Shown here: one piece after another, positions 44,466 through 52,413 of the stretch
How the letters are laid out: each line of letters begins with the position of its first letter
Position numbering within the stretch: the stretch's first letter is position 1
From: Planctomycetota bacterium
Lineage (GTDB): Bacteria > Planctomycetota > Planctomycetia > Gemmatales > Gemmataceae
Assembly (NCBI GenBank): GCA_021413735.1
Contig: JAIOPV010000094.1
Location: 38,633-102,632, forward strand
Length of the DNA stretch: 64,000 nt
Reading direction: 5' to 3'
Translations under genes and position numbers: made by a program
The notes under the pieces: generated by a model
Database searches by the model: none
Told to the model about the DNA's origin: nothing
What the model saw: the letters and a program-made list of their open reading frames with translations, nothing else

Positions 44466-45314
44466 TCACTGAATCAGCACATTGTCGATTAACCGCGTCG
44501 TTCCGATGAACACTGCCACGGCTGCCAACGCAGGCCGATCGAGACGCGGCAACGGTTGCAACGTCTCGGAGTCGAGAATGCGAGCATAGTCCACACGCGA
44601 GCCCGGAATCGCGGCAAGCTCCGCGTGCAAAGCCGACTCCAACCTTGCGACGTCGATTTCACCCGCGAGCGCTCGGGCCTTCACGTTCTGAAGTGCCCGA
44701 TAGATCGCTGGCGCTGTACTTCGTTCGGTCGGCGACAGATAGCGGTTGCGCGAACTCATCGCCAGTCCGTCGGCTTCTCGCACGGTCGGCTCGACACGCA
44801 CTTCCACCGGCACGTTCAAATCACGCACCATTTGCCGAATGATTCGCGCTTGCTGTCCGTCTTTTGCGCCGAAGTGAGCCACATCGGGCAGCACGATGTT
44901 GAACAACTTCAACACAACTGTGCAGACTCCGCGAAAGTGCCCAGGCCGCGCTGGTCCGTCGAGTTCCGCGTCGAGTTCCTTCACTTCCACGAACGTAACC
45001 GAGCGTTCCGGATACATCTCTGCTGCCGAAGGAGCAAAGACCAATTGCGCTCCGGCCTCGCCACACAATTTCTGATCGGCTTCCAGTGTCCGCGGGTATT
45101 TGGCGAAGTCTTCTTTTGGTCCGAATTGCGTGGGGTTCACGAAGACAGACACCACCACAAACCCCGAAGTTGCAGCGGCGGATCGCACTAACGCCGCGTG
45201 ACCTTCGTGAAGTGCTCCCATCGTGGGCACGAATCCGACAGTCTTGCCAGCACGTCTGGCAGCGGCAACAGCAACACGAACCTCGGCAATCGTGGTCACA
45301 ACGGTCACGGACAT
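44466..45314 (-). CDS. panC: pantothenate synthetase
   Basis: The 282-aa enzyme joins pantoate and beta-alanine using ATP, the last step of pantothenate synthesis. The nucleotidyltransferase motif appears as VGFVPTMGALHEGHAALV (HEGH) at residues ~24-41. FVNPTQFGPKEDFAKYPRT binds pantoate, and HFGAKDGQQARIIRQMVRDL and MSSRNRYLSP complete the active site. Length and domain order are normal. No panB or panD is in the window. The upstream gap contains a short palindrome and repeat copy C. Confidence 0.95.
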   Translation of the reverse strand: MSVTVVTTIAEVRVAVAAARRAGKTVGFVPTMGALHEGHAALVRSAAATSGFVVVSVFVNPTQFGPKEDFAKYPRTLEADQKLCGEAGAQLVFAPSAAEMYPERSVTFVEVKELDAELDGPARPGHFRGVCTVVLKLFNIVLPDVAHFGAKDGQQARIIRQMVRDLNVPVEVRVEPTVREADGLAMSSRNRYLSPTERSTAPAIYRALQNVKARALAGEIDVARLESALHAELAAIPGSRVDYARILDSETLQPLPRLDRPALAAVAVFIGTTRLIDNVLIQ

Positions 45315-45394
45315 GATGCGATCCTGTCTTGGGGCGGCTCACAATGACATGGTATCCAAAGACAAGTGTTGCGTCGGAGTCAACGGGTCCGCTT

Positions 45395-45413
45395 GTCGCC
45401 CCAACGGGGCGAC
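45395..45413. repeat. palindrome GTCGCCCC-aac-GGGGCGAC
   Basis: A perfect 8-bp inverted repeat with a 3-nt loop in the divergent region panC/45802. It is the third member of the short GC-palindrome family seen at 1215 and 4407. Confidence 0.5.
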
Positions 45414-45523
45414 CGCTGGGTGAGCCACTTGATTCCGGAGTGTCTCGGAGGTTCTGTAGTTGGATGAATTGCGGTCGAAACTCGCAAGCAATTTCAGTGT
45501 CTTGAAATGTGGCGAATGGCATC

Positions 45524-45640
45524 GTTCTGATATAGTTTCTTCCGGACGAGAGTGGATGGTTCCGGACCTGAAACGATGGTTCCGGACCTGAAACGATGGT
45601 TCCGGAGGTGGGGTGGGGAAGTGGCCCGGAATCAAATACC
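45524..45640 (+). repeat. TTCCGGA-rich intergenic repeat, copy C, with 20-bp tandem units
   Basis: The core GTTCTGATATAG at 45524 is followed by TTCTTCCGGACG and then two and a half identical 20-bp units (ATGGTTCCGG + ACCTGAAACG) from 45556 to 45606. The region to ~45640 aligns with copy A (12841-12930). A 12-bp palindrome GATTCCGGAATC lies at 45674-45685. The 487-bp gap (45315-45801) holds no gene. Confidence 0.65.
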
Positions 45641-45801
45641 CACACACATCACGCTTGACTCTCGTGAGGCGTTGATTCCGGAATCACGTGGCACACCCGC
45701 GACCGCTCCACGCGTGTGCTTTTCGTTTTCGGTTCCTTTCAATCGCATTCAACCTGTGGCACAATGCAACAAACCCGTCTCGCTGCCCAACGGAGTTTGC
45801 A

Positions 45802-46818
45802 ATGCGTCTTTCCCTTCTCGCGCTCCTCCTGGCCGTCGCGCCAAGTTTCGCGGCCGATATCCCGAAGCCTGGTCCCACAAAAGACGACGAACCCGTCGCC
45901 AAGGTATATTCGGCAGCGAAAGCCGCCGAGTACCTCGACGGTGTCGGTGTGAACTGGACCCGCGACCGCAAGTGCATCACCTGCCACACGAACATGCCGT
46001 ACCTCACAGCCCGACCGCTGCTGCCCGGCGACGAAGGCTGGAAGGAAGTCCGCACGTTCCTCGAAAAAGATGTCGAGTCGTGGTCGAACGGCGGCAAGCC
46101 GAGGGGCGATGCTTATGTTGTGGCAACCGCGTTCGCGTTGGCCTTCAACGACACACAAAAAACCGGAAAACTTCACGCCACGACTCGCGCCGCTCTCGAC
46201 AAGATGTGGGACGTCCAACGCAAGACCGGCGACTGGGCCTGGCTGAAGTGCAACTGGCCACCGCTCGAACACGACGACTACTACGGAGCCACGCTCGCCG
46301 CTCTCGCGGTCGGTTACGCTCCGGGCGACTACGCCAAGACCGACAAGGCCAAGGCCGGCATCGAACAACTCAAAGCCTACTTCAAGAAGACGCCGTCGCC
46401 GGACCTTCACCACACGGCAATGCTGCTCTGGGCGTCGATGAAGCTCGACGGGCTGATGACAACTGACGAACAGAAGAAGGCCATCACCGCACTTCGCGAA
46501 CGTCAGCACAAGGACGGCGGCTGGGCACTGGCAGCGCTGGGCAAATACACCCGACACGACAAGACGCCCAACGATCCCGACGCGGCCGGCGACGGTTACG
46601 GCACAGGCTTCGTGACGTATGTGTTGATGCAAGCGGGCGTGCCCGCGAATGATCCGGCGGTTGCGAACGGCGTGAAGTGGCTGAAGGCGAATCAGCGTGA
46701 GAGCGGCCGGTGGTACACTCGTTCGCTCAGCAACGACAAGGCGCACTACATCGCGAACGCTGGCACCGCGTTTTGCATTCTGGCGTTGAGCGAAGCCGGC
46801 GAGAAGGTCAGCAAGTGA
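45802..46818 (+). CDS. secreted terpene-cyclase-fold (squalene cyclase-like) protein with CxxCH motif
   Basis: The protein is 338 aa from ATG 45802 (MRLSLLALLLAVAPSFAA, signal peptide). At residue ~55, CITCHTNMPYLTARPLL contains a c-type heme-like CxxCH within an otherwise helical toroid. The remaining sequence has prenyltransferase/squalene-oxidase repeats: DVQRKTGDWAWLKCNWPPLEHDDYYGATLAALAVG, RQHKDGGWALAALG, and DGYGTGFVTYVLMQAGVPAND, QRESGRWYTRSL. It lacks the DxDD or QW-motif set of real squalene cyclases, so terpene cyclisation is unlikely. Such proteins are common among planctomycete exported proteins of unknown role. Confidence 0.8.
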   Translation: MRLSLLALLLAVAPSFAADIPKPGPTKDDEPVAKVYSAAKAAEYLDGVGVNWTRDRKCITCHTNMPYLTARPLLPGDEGWKEVRTFLEKDVESWSNGGKPRGDAYVVATAFALAFNDTQKTGKLHATTRAALDKMWDVQRKTGDWAWLKCNWPPLEHDDYYGATLAALAVGYAPGDYAKTDKAKAGIEQLKAYFKKTPSPDLHHTAMLLWASMKLDGLMTTDEQKKAITALRERQHKDGGWALAALGKYTRHDKTPNDPDAAGDGYGTGFVTYVLMQAGVPANDPAVANGVKWLKANQRESGRWYTRSLSNDKAHYIANAGTAFCILALSEAGEKVSK

Positions 46819-46864
46819 CACCCGGGAAGTCGGTTCCGACGGCACGTTATGCAACCGACCAATC

Positions 46865-46881
46865 ATGAGAATCTCTCATGG
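46865..46881. other. short palindrome before the Asp/Lys-rich protein gene
   Basis: CATGAGA-atc-TCTCATG is a perfect 7-bp dyad about 45 bp after the previous stop. A second hairpin (GGGGGA 46991-46996 with TCCCCC 47010-47015) lies nearer the start codon at 47075. Both could be terminator or leader structures. Confidence 0.35.
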
Positions 46882-47074
46882 ATTCGGGTTGGGCGGTTGC
46901 ATCTCCGACCGACGGAGGGTAGCCTTAATTTTTACGTCTCGTGCTCTTGGTAATTTGATTAGTTATCTCCCACCGAACTTAAACGGGATCGGGGGATGCA
47001 CGTATTCCGTCCCCCAGCGTAACGCGGACTAAATCTGATTTTCACATCGCCATGAATTTTGAGCGGGGTTTGTT

Positions 47075-50000
47075 ATGCCCGTCGAAGTGCCTTGTCCGGG
47101 GTGTGGGTTGAAGCTGAAAGCCCCAGACAACATGATTGGAAAGCGCGCCAAGTGTAAGAAATGCGATCACACGTTTCGCATTCCCGGTGGCAACGGCGAT
47201 CCTGGTGAATCGGTTGGCGAAGCACAGATGCTGAGCGTCATCAGCATGCCATCGCCATTTGGGCCTGGTGGCAGCGCTCAAACGCCTTTAGCTGCCGCGG
47301 CAGCACCCACCGCACCGGCTTCGCCGAGTGTCGGAGCCCAGACGCCTGTGGGAGCTCGTCCCGGGTTCGGGTCGTCCAAACCCGCGATGCCGGGTCTTCC
47401 CTCGGCTGCAGCAACACCCGCTCGCCCCGCTTCTGGGGCTGTCCCGAACCCAGCCGCGCGACCAGCCTCCGCACCGCTGCCAAAATCCGCGCCACTGCCG
47501 AAATCCGCTCCATTGCCGAAGCCGGCCCCGAGTGCCGAGGCTCCAACCGCTGCGACGGCTCCCTCATCACCGAAGAAGCCCGGTCTGCCACCGACTCCTC
47601 CCCAACCGCGTGTCGAAGATGTTCCGCAAGCTGCCGAAGCAGCCGACCCCTTCGCGTTTGATGCTTCCACCGACTCCGAAGCAAAGAACAAGAGCAAGAA
47701 GCGCGATCGCGACGAAGACGACGAACCCAAGTCGAAGCGCAAGAGCCGCGATGAAGACGATGATGACGACCGGCCACGCACCAAGAAGAAAAGTCGCGAT
47801 GACGATGACGACGACGACCGGCCACGCGCCAAGAAGAAAAGCCGCGTTGACGATGACGACGAGGACGACCGACCACGCACCAAGAAGAAGAGTCGCGATG
47901 ACGATGACGACGATGATGACGACGAGGACGACCGACCACGCGCCAAGAAGAAGAGCCGTGATGACGACGATGACGACGATGATCGGCCGCGAGCCAAGAA
48001 GAAGAGCCGTGATGACGACGACGACGAGGACGACGACCGGCCACGCACCAAGAAGAAGAGTCGCGATGACGATGACGACGACGATGATGACCGACCGCGG
48101 TCCAAGCGGAAGAACCGCGATGACGATGACGACGACGATGATGACGACCGACCACGAAAGCGGAAGAACCGCGACGACGATGAACCGGTGAAGAAGCCGG
48201 TAGAGCCGACGACGGGAGTTATCTTCGCGTTTGGCACCGACCCTGTGTCCGCCGTCCCAAAAGGGGATAGCAGCCCGGCGCTCGGTGGCGATCCGTTCGC
48301 GTTCGACGCTGGCCCTGCACCTGCACCTGAACCAAAGAGCAAAAAGCGAGACCGTGACGACGACGATGACGATGATCGGCCAAAGTCGAAGCGGAAGAAC
48401 CGCGACGACAATGATGACGACGACGATCGGCCACGCGCCAAGAAGAAGAATCGCGACGACGATGACGACGAACCCGTGAAGAAACCAGCGCCCGCCGCTG
48501 CGACTTCGGGAGACCCCTTTTCATTCGACCCTGGCCCGGCACCCGAAGCGAAGGCGGAATCCAAAGACAAAGGCAAGAAACGCGACGACGATGATGACGA
48601 CAACGATCGGCCACGCGCCAAGAAGAAGAATCGCGACGACGATGACGACGAACCCGTGAAGAAGCCAGCGGCCGCCGCTGCGACTTCGGGAGACCCCTTT
48701 TCATTCGACCCTGGCCCGGCACCCGAAGCGAAGGCGGAATCGAAAGACAAGGGCAAGAAACGTGATCGCGATGATGACGATGACGAACCGAAGTCGAAGC
48801 GAAAAGGGCGAGATGACGATGATGACCGAGGCGGCAAGAAAGATCGCAAGAAGGGTCGCGATGATGACGCGCCGGCAGAAGAACGCCGTTACGTTTCAGC
48901 CAAGGATCAAAAGGGAAGCAAGAAGACGCTGCTCCTCGCCATCCTGCTTGGTGTGGGCGCGCTCGGAGCGTTGATCGCCGCCGTCATCATGATGCAGAAG
49001 CACAAAAAGGAACAGGAACGCGAAGAAGCTGCCGCAATAGCGGCGAAGAAGGCGAAAGAAGAGAAGAAAGACGAAACACCACCCGCTGTGGTCGATCCCA
49101 ATCCGGGGAAGAAAGATCCCCCAGGGAAGAAAGATCCCAAAGACCCACCAACAAAGGATCCGAAGGACCCGAAAGACCCGCCGACGAAGGAAGATCCCCC
49201 GGCTGCCGCACTGGATTTGCCTGAGAAGGTCAAGACACTCCAGTTCGCAGCGCCGGCGGCGGCACCCACCGCCACTCTCAAACCCAAGGGAGCAGCGGTG
49301 TCCATCGAGGCAACTGCCGCCAAACTGAAGCGAGTCTTCGCGCCCGAAAATCGAACGACGCAAGATGTCGTCGCGGTTTGGCAAGCGAACCCCGGCACCG
49401 GTGGCAAGGGCGAGAAGTTGGTTGCCGATATCCACAGCGGCAACACCGGCGCGAAGGTCGGCCGCATCGAGTACGATGGCGACGGGAAAGACGTCAAGTG
49501 CGACGTGTCGCCGGATGGCAAGATGTTCGTCGCTGTCGGGGTCGATGGCAAACTGACGATCTGGAATCTGGGCGATCCCGGCCCCGTGAAACCCAAACTC
49601 CTCGACGCAGTCGATCCACTGGCGGATCGAGCCGATCTCAAGCCCTACGGGCTCGCTGCGGTGTTCTTCAATAAGACCCCCAACCAACTCGTCATTGCGA
49701 CGACTGCCGGATCAGTTCACCTGTTCAGCACTGTGACCAAGAAAATCGTCGAAGGGTGGACGCCGCTGGGTACGAAGTTGGTCGCGGGCAAGATCGCTGT
49801 GGGCAAGAACATCACCACGGACGACGCACGATCCTCGATCGTGATTGCCGTCGGATCGTTGATCGTGCAGTTGGAAAGTGGAACATTGAAGACTCTCGGG
49901 AAGATCGACCTCGGTGGCGAAGTGGGGCGTTCGCTCGGAATCGGCCTGTTCGGGTCAAAAGTCGCCTACGCGTTCGAGACGAACGTTTCAGGCGGGGCCG

Positions 50001-50386
50001 CTCCCAAGAAGGAGAAAGCGGTTTTGTTCGGCTCGATCGGAGCCGCGCCGACTGCCTTTTACCGCTGGCCCGAAGCTGCGGGAGAACCAACGGGCGCGGA
50101 GTGGATGGGCCAGAACATCGCCCTGATTACCGCAGAGAAGGGCGTCGTGTTCTTCGCGGCTGAAGAGAAGTTTAAACCGATGGTGTTTGCGGAATTGCCA
50201 GGGAAAATGATGCACACAAGCAACGAGGACGGGCACTGGTTCGCGGTGCCGGACCCGGTTGCGCCAACGAAACTGCTCTTCCAGCAACTCGGCCACGAAA
50301 ACCTGATGGACTTCTTGAACGCTCCCGTGGAGGGCGTGAAGGATATCCCGACCGCTCGCTTGAGCAACGCGGGCATTGCCAAGTAA
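47075..50386 (+). CDS. zinc-ribbon membrane protein with giant Asp/Lys/Arg repeat and C-terminal propeller-like domain
   Basis: The protein is 1103 aa. Residues 7-30 form a zinc ribbon (C7-x2-C10-x16-C27-x2-C30), as in MJ0042-type N-terminal domains. Residues ~65-200 are Ala/Pro-rich. Residues ~206-606 are a low-complexity polyampholyte built of units like KKKSRDDDDDDDRPRA, broken by DPFAFDA and EPVKKP spacers. A single membrane helix follows (TLLLAILLGVGALGALIAAVIMM, ~617-640), then a Lys/Pro-rich linker and a ~380-aa propeller-like domain (DGKMFVAVGVDGKLTIWNLG; VIATTAGSVHLFSTVTKKIV). The layout suggests ribbon and repeat in the cytoplasm and the propeller outside. DNA lines 48421-48600 and 48601-48780 are a near-perfect 180-bp tandem duplication. 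Function unknown. Confidence 0.85.
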   Translation: MPVEVPCPGCGLKLKAPDNMIGKRAKCKKCDHTFRIPGGNGDPGESVGEAQMLSVISMPSPFGPGGSAQTPLAAAAAPTAPASPSVGAQTPVGARPGFGSSKPAMPGLPSAAATPARPASGAVPNPAARPASAPLPKSAPLPKSAPLPKPAPSAEAPTAATAPSSPKKPGLPPTPPQPRVEDVPQAAEAADPFAFDASTDSEAKNKSKKRDRDEDDEPKSKRKSRDEDDDDDRPRTKKKSRDDDDDDDRPRAKKKSRVDDDDEDDRPRTKKKSRDDDDDDDDDEDDRPRAKKKSRDDDDDDDDRPRAKKKSRDDDDDEDDDRPRTKKKSRDDDDDDDDDRPRSKRKNRDDDDDDDDDDRPRKRKNRDDDEPVKKPVEPTTGVIFAFGTDPVSAVPKGDSSPALGGDPFAFDAGPAPAPEPKSKKRDRDDDDDDDRPKSKRKNRDDNDDDDDRPRAKKKNRDDDDDEPVKKPAPAAATSGDPFSFDPGPAPEAKAESKDKGKKRDDDDDDNDRPRAKKKNRDDDDDEPVKKPAAAAATSGDPFSFDPGPAPEAKAESKDKGKKRDRDDDDDEPKSKRKGRDDDDDRGGKKDRKKGRDDDAPAEERRYVSAKDQKGSKKTLLLAILLGVGALGALIAAVIMMQKHKKEQEREEAAAIAAKKAKEEKKDETPPAVVDPNPGKKDPPGKKDPKDPPTKDPKDPKDPPTKEDPPAAALDLPEKVKTLQFAAPAAAPTATLKPKGAAVSIEATAAKLKRVFAPENRTTQDVVAVWQANPGTGGKGEKLVADIHSGNTGAKVGRIEYDGDGKDVKCDVSPDGKMFVAVGVDGKLTIWNLGDPGPVKPKLLDAVDPLADRADLKPYGLAAVFFNKTPNQLVIATTAGSVHLFSTVTKKIVEGWTPLGTKLVAGKIAVGKNITTDDARSSIVIAVGSLIVQLESGTLKTLGKIDLGGEVGRSLGIGLFGSKVAYAFETNVSGGAAPKKEKAVLFGSIGAAPTAFYRWPEAAGEPTGAEWMGQNIALITAEKGVVFFAAEEKFKPMVFAELPGKMMHTSNEDGHWFAVPDPVAPTKLLFQQLGHENLMDFLNAPVEGVKDIPTARLSNAGIAK
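48421..48780 (+). repeat. 180-bp in-frame tandem duplication
   Basis: Bases 48421-48600 and 48601-48780 are almost identical, with exactly 180 bp (60 codons) between matching positions. The unit covers a DDDD/KKK block, an EPVKKP spacer, and a TSGDPFSFDPGPAPEAKAES segment. The high identity suggests a recent copy-number change in the coding repeat. Confidence 0.85.
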
Positions 50387-50389
50387 CGT

Positions 50390-50438
50390 ATTCGCCGCTT
50401 GCGGCGTAGCGCAACATCGCTACGCCGCAAGCGGCGAA
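50390..50438. terminator. palindromic repeat between convergent genes (ATTCGCCGCTTGCGG family)
   Basis: The arms 50390-50411 and 50418-50438 are inverse (one extra base in the right arm), loop CAACAT. It sits 3 bp after the upstream stop and 14 bp before the Sua5 stop. Its first 18 bp are identical to the palindrome at 14451. Confidence 0.72.
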
Positions 50439-50451
50439 ATCACATCAGGAC

Positions 50452-51438
50452 TCAGGACATTGCGGCAGCTCGTGTCAGTCGATCTCGGACCGCTGCCCAT
50501 TCTGGCGTGTCGGGCGGAAGTTCGATCACGATGCGGTCGAAGCCAGCCTCGTCGAGTTCGTGCAGAATCGCGTACAGGTCAGTCGCATACTCCGCCGGAT
50601 CATTTGAAATGAAGCGGTAATCCCAAATCAGATCGAAGCCGACCGAGATCACCCGGAAACCCGCGTCACGAAGCCGCTGATGTTCGGCGTCGGCGTCCTG
50701 TGCTAACACCACCGGCGTTCTGGGTGAATAGTGCTTCGCCATCTGACCCGGCGAACGCGCGACAGAACCCAGGGGTTCATACCCCCGGCTGGGCAAATCC
50801 ACCAAGCCAACCACTTCTTCCAACATCGGCACCGTGATAAGCCCATGCCGTAGCAACCGCACCACGGGGCCGGTCACGTCCACGACCGTCGATTCGATGC
50901 CGCCTGCGCACGGGCCGCCGTCCAGAATCAGGTCGATTCGTCCGTTCAGGCTTTTGAAGACATGCTCGGCTCGCGTCGGTGAAAGCTCCGTGCTGCGGTT
51001 TGCACTCGGGGCCGCGATCGGCACGCCTGCCACGCGAATCAGTTCCCGTGCCACCACATGATTCGGACATCGCACCGCGACCGTCGGGCCGCCTGCGGTC
51101 ACTTCGTCGGGAACGCCGTGCTTCTTCGGAACCACGATCGTTAGCGGTCCTGGCCAGAACTTCGCCGCGAGTTGGGCTGCTGTCTCCGGCCATTGCGCCG
51201 CGACGTTTACTACCTGCGACGGCTCCGCAACGTGGACAATAACGGGATTGGATGCCGGACGACCTTTCGCCGCGAAGATGCTGCGGACCGCCTCGGGGTC
51301 GAGTGCGTTTGCACCGAGTCCATAGACGGTTTCGGTTGGAAACGCCACGAGCCGACCGGTGCGAAGGTAATCAGCAGCCTTCGCGATGATCGCAGGTTCA
51401 GGCACGGTGGGATCGACGCGGAGAATTTCAGTGTTCAT
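50452..51438 (-). CDS. L-threonylcarbamoyladenylate synthase (Sua5/TsaC type)
   Basis: The 328-aa protein from ATG 51438 (MNTEILRVDPTVPEPAIIAKAADYLRTG) contains the YrdC core: GRLVAFPTETVYGLGANALDPEAVRSIFAAKGRPASNPVIVHV, FWPGPLTIVVPK, VAVRCPNHVVARELI and PIAAPSANRSTELSPTRAEHV. The ~110 C-terminal residues (GSVARSPGQMAKHYSPRTPVVL then a Rossmann-like tail) make it the two-domain Sua5 form rather than short TsaC. It makes threonylcarbamoyl-AMP from Thr, bicarbonate and ATP for the t6A37 modification of ANN-reading tRNAs. The frame is open upstream to 51609 but that part has no family match. Confidence 0.93.
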   Translation of the reverse strand: MNTEILRVDPTVPEPAIIAKAADYLRTGRLVAFPTETVYGLGANALDPEAVRSIFAAKGRPASNPVIVHVAEPSQVVNVAAQWPETAAQLAAKFWPGPLTIVVPKKHGVPDEVTAGGPTVAVRCPNHVVARELIRVAGVPIAAPSANRSTELSPTRAEHVFKSLNGRIDLILDGGPCAGGIESTVVDVTGPVVRLLRHGLITVPMLEEVVGLVDLPSRGYEPLGSVARSPGQMAKHYSPRTPVVLAQDADAEHQRLRDAGFRVISVGFDLIWDYRFISNDPAEYATDLYAILHELDEAGFDRIVIELPPDTPEWAAVRDRLTRAAAMS

Positions 51439-51670
51439 ATCAGCGTGAGTCGCAGTGGACGAGCGTAACGACAAACCATTCGGTTCTGCTCCAACTGTAT
51501 GGCCTATCAATTTGTCCTTGATGTCAATAGGAGTCACGCTGTTGTCGTTTCGTCTGCGTTTTGGTGTTTCGCAGCTTGGGCCGCCCTCCGTGGCAGTCTG
51601 CAACTCCAACTGCGTAACTCCTCTTCAAGTCTTACGTCAGACTGCCTGCACGGTATCTGCACGGTAAGGC
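51439..51670. other. intergenic stretch before the MITE-like element, no gene seen
   Basis: The 648-bp gap between the Sua5 gene and the YCII gene (51439-52086) has no protein with recognisable features. Its right part contains the palindromic element at 51671-51880; the remainder to 52086 should carry the promoter of the YCII/sigma-factor operon. Confidence 0.5.
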
Positions 51671-51880
51671 ACGTGTCCGAAATAACATCCCGATCCGAAA
51701 GGTTTGGCTTGGTGTTGACCTCACCTTGTGGGGGAGGTCGCTCCGAGTCTTCGAGGAGCGGGTGGGGGGTGAAACCTTTACAACTGTTGAGGCCTTCCCC
51801 CCACCGTCTCGCAAAGCCTCGCCACCTCCCCCACAAGGGGGGAGGCCAAAACCAAAACCGGGAAGTTATTTCGGACACGT
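51671..51880. mobile_element. 210-bp MITE-like palindromic element with ~22-bp terminal inverted repeats
   Basis: The ends ACGTGTCCGAAATAAC (51671-51686) and GTTATTTCGGACACGT (51865-51880) are exact inverses, extended with one mismatch to ~22 bp. Inside, CCTTGTGGGGGAGGT (51724-51738) is exactly inverted at 51824-51838, and GGTGGGGGG is inverted as CCCCCCACC around 51770-51805. The whole element can fold into one long imperfect hairpin. It has no coding capacity. This matches a miniature inverted-repeat transposable element; no clear target-site duplication is visible. Confidence 0.65.
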
Positions 51881-52086
51881 TGCTAAACTGAAAACTGATG
51901 GGTTCGTACCAGAACGGCTGATCGCTGGGCAAACAAGGTTACGCAGCGATTCATCGTTTCCGGCGAGGTCCTCTCGAAAAATTCTCTGGGGCAGTGTCCG
52001 AACGGTCGTGCCTTGTTCGTTGTAGCACCGGAGGACCGGGGAAAGGCCTCGGACCGAGCACGTGAAACCGTTTGGAGAACCAACTC

Positions 52087-52413
52087 ATGCCGAAGTTTCT
52101 GTTCATCTTTCGCCACTCCACCGATCCCCAATCCCGGCCGTCTCCCGAGGAAATGCAAGCGCTGTCGGGCCAATGGTACGCCTGGATGCAGAAGTTCAAA
52201 TCGTCGATCCTGCCCGGCGGCGATGGTTTGAAACCGGATGGCAAACTCGTCAGGTCGGGAATCGTGACCGACGGCCCCTATGTCGAAGCGAAGGAATTCG
52301 CCGCGAGCTTTAGCTTGATCCAGGCCGAAAACTATGATGCCGCAGTGGCAATCGCTCGGGAGTGTCCGGGCGATAACGTGATCGAGATCCGCGAATTGGC
52401 CGGCTACGCATGA
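52087..52413 (+). CDS. YCII-related (DGPF-domain) protein, sigma-factor partner
   Basis: The 108-aa protein (MPKFLFIFRHSTDPQSRPSPEEMQALSGQWYAWMQKF) has the DGPF-type signature VTDGPYVEAKEFAASFSLIQAENYDAAVAIARECPG. A GGAGAA ribosome-binding site precedes the ATG. Such small alpha/beta proteins are encoded next to ECF42-type sigma factors. The stop TGA overlaps the sigma factor start in ATGA, so translation is coupled. Its role is not settled; an enzymatic or stress-sensing role has been suggested for the family. Confidence 0.88.
   Translation: MPKFLFIFRHSTDPQSRPSPEEMQALSGQWYAWMQKFKSSILPGGDGLKPDGKLVRSGIVTDGPYVEAKEFAASFSLIQAENYDAAVAIARECPGDNVIEIRELAGYA

Noticed and set aside
45755..45775. Sigma-54-like TGGCAC before the CxxCH protein gene
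   Set aside because: The second half (TTGC at proper spacing) is absent; it reads AATGC directly after.
47690..48200. Regularly spaced DNA repeats suggesting a CRISPR array
   Set aside because: The repeats keep the reading frame and encode Asp/Lys/Arg units; there are no unique spacers of constant length and no cas genes.
47278..48849. Long minus-strand open frame (523 aa) rich in Ser opposite the Asp/Lys-rich gene
   Set aside because: GAC/GAT repeats read as Ser/Arg codons on the other strand, so the frame is a composition artefact with no family features.
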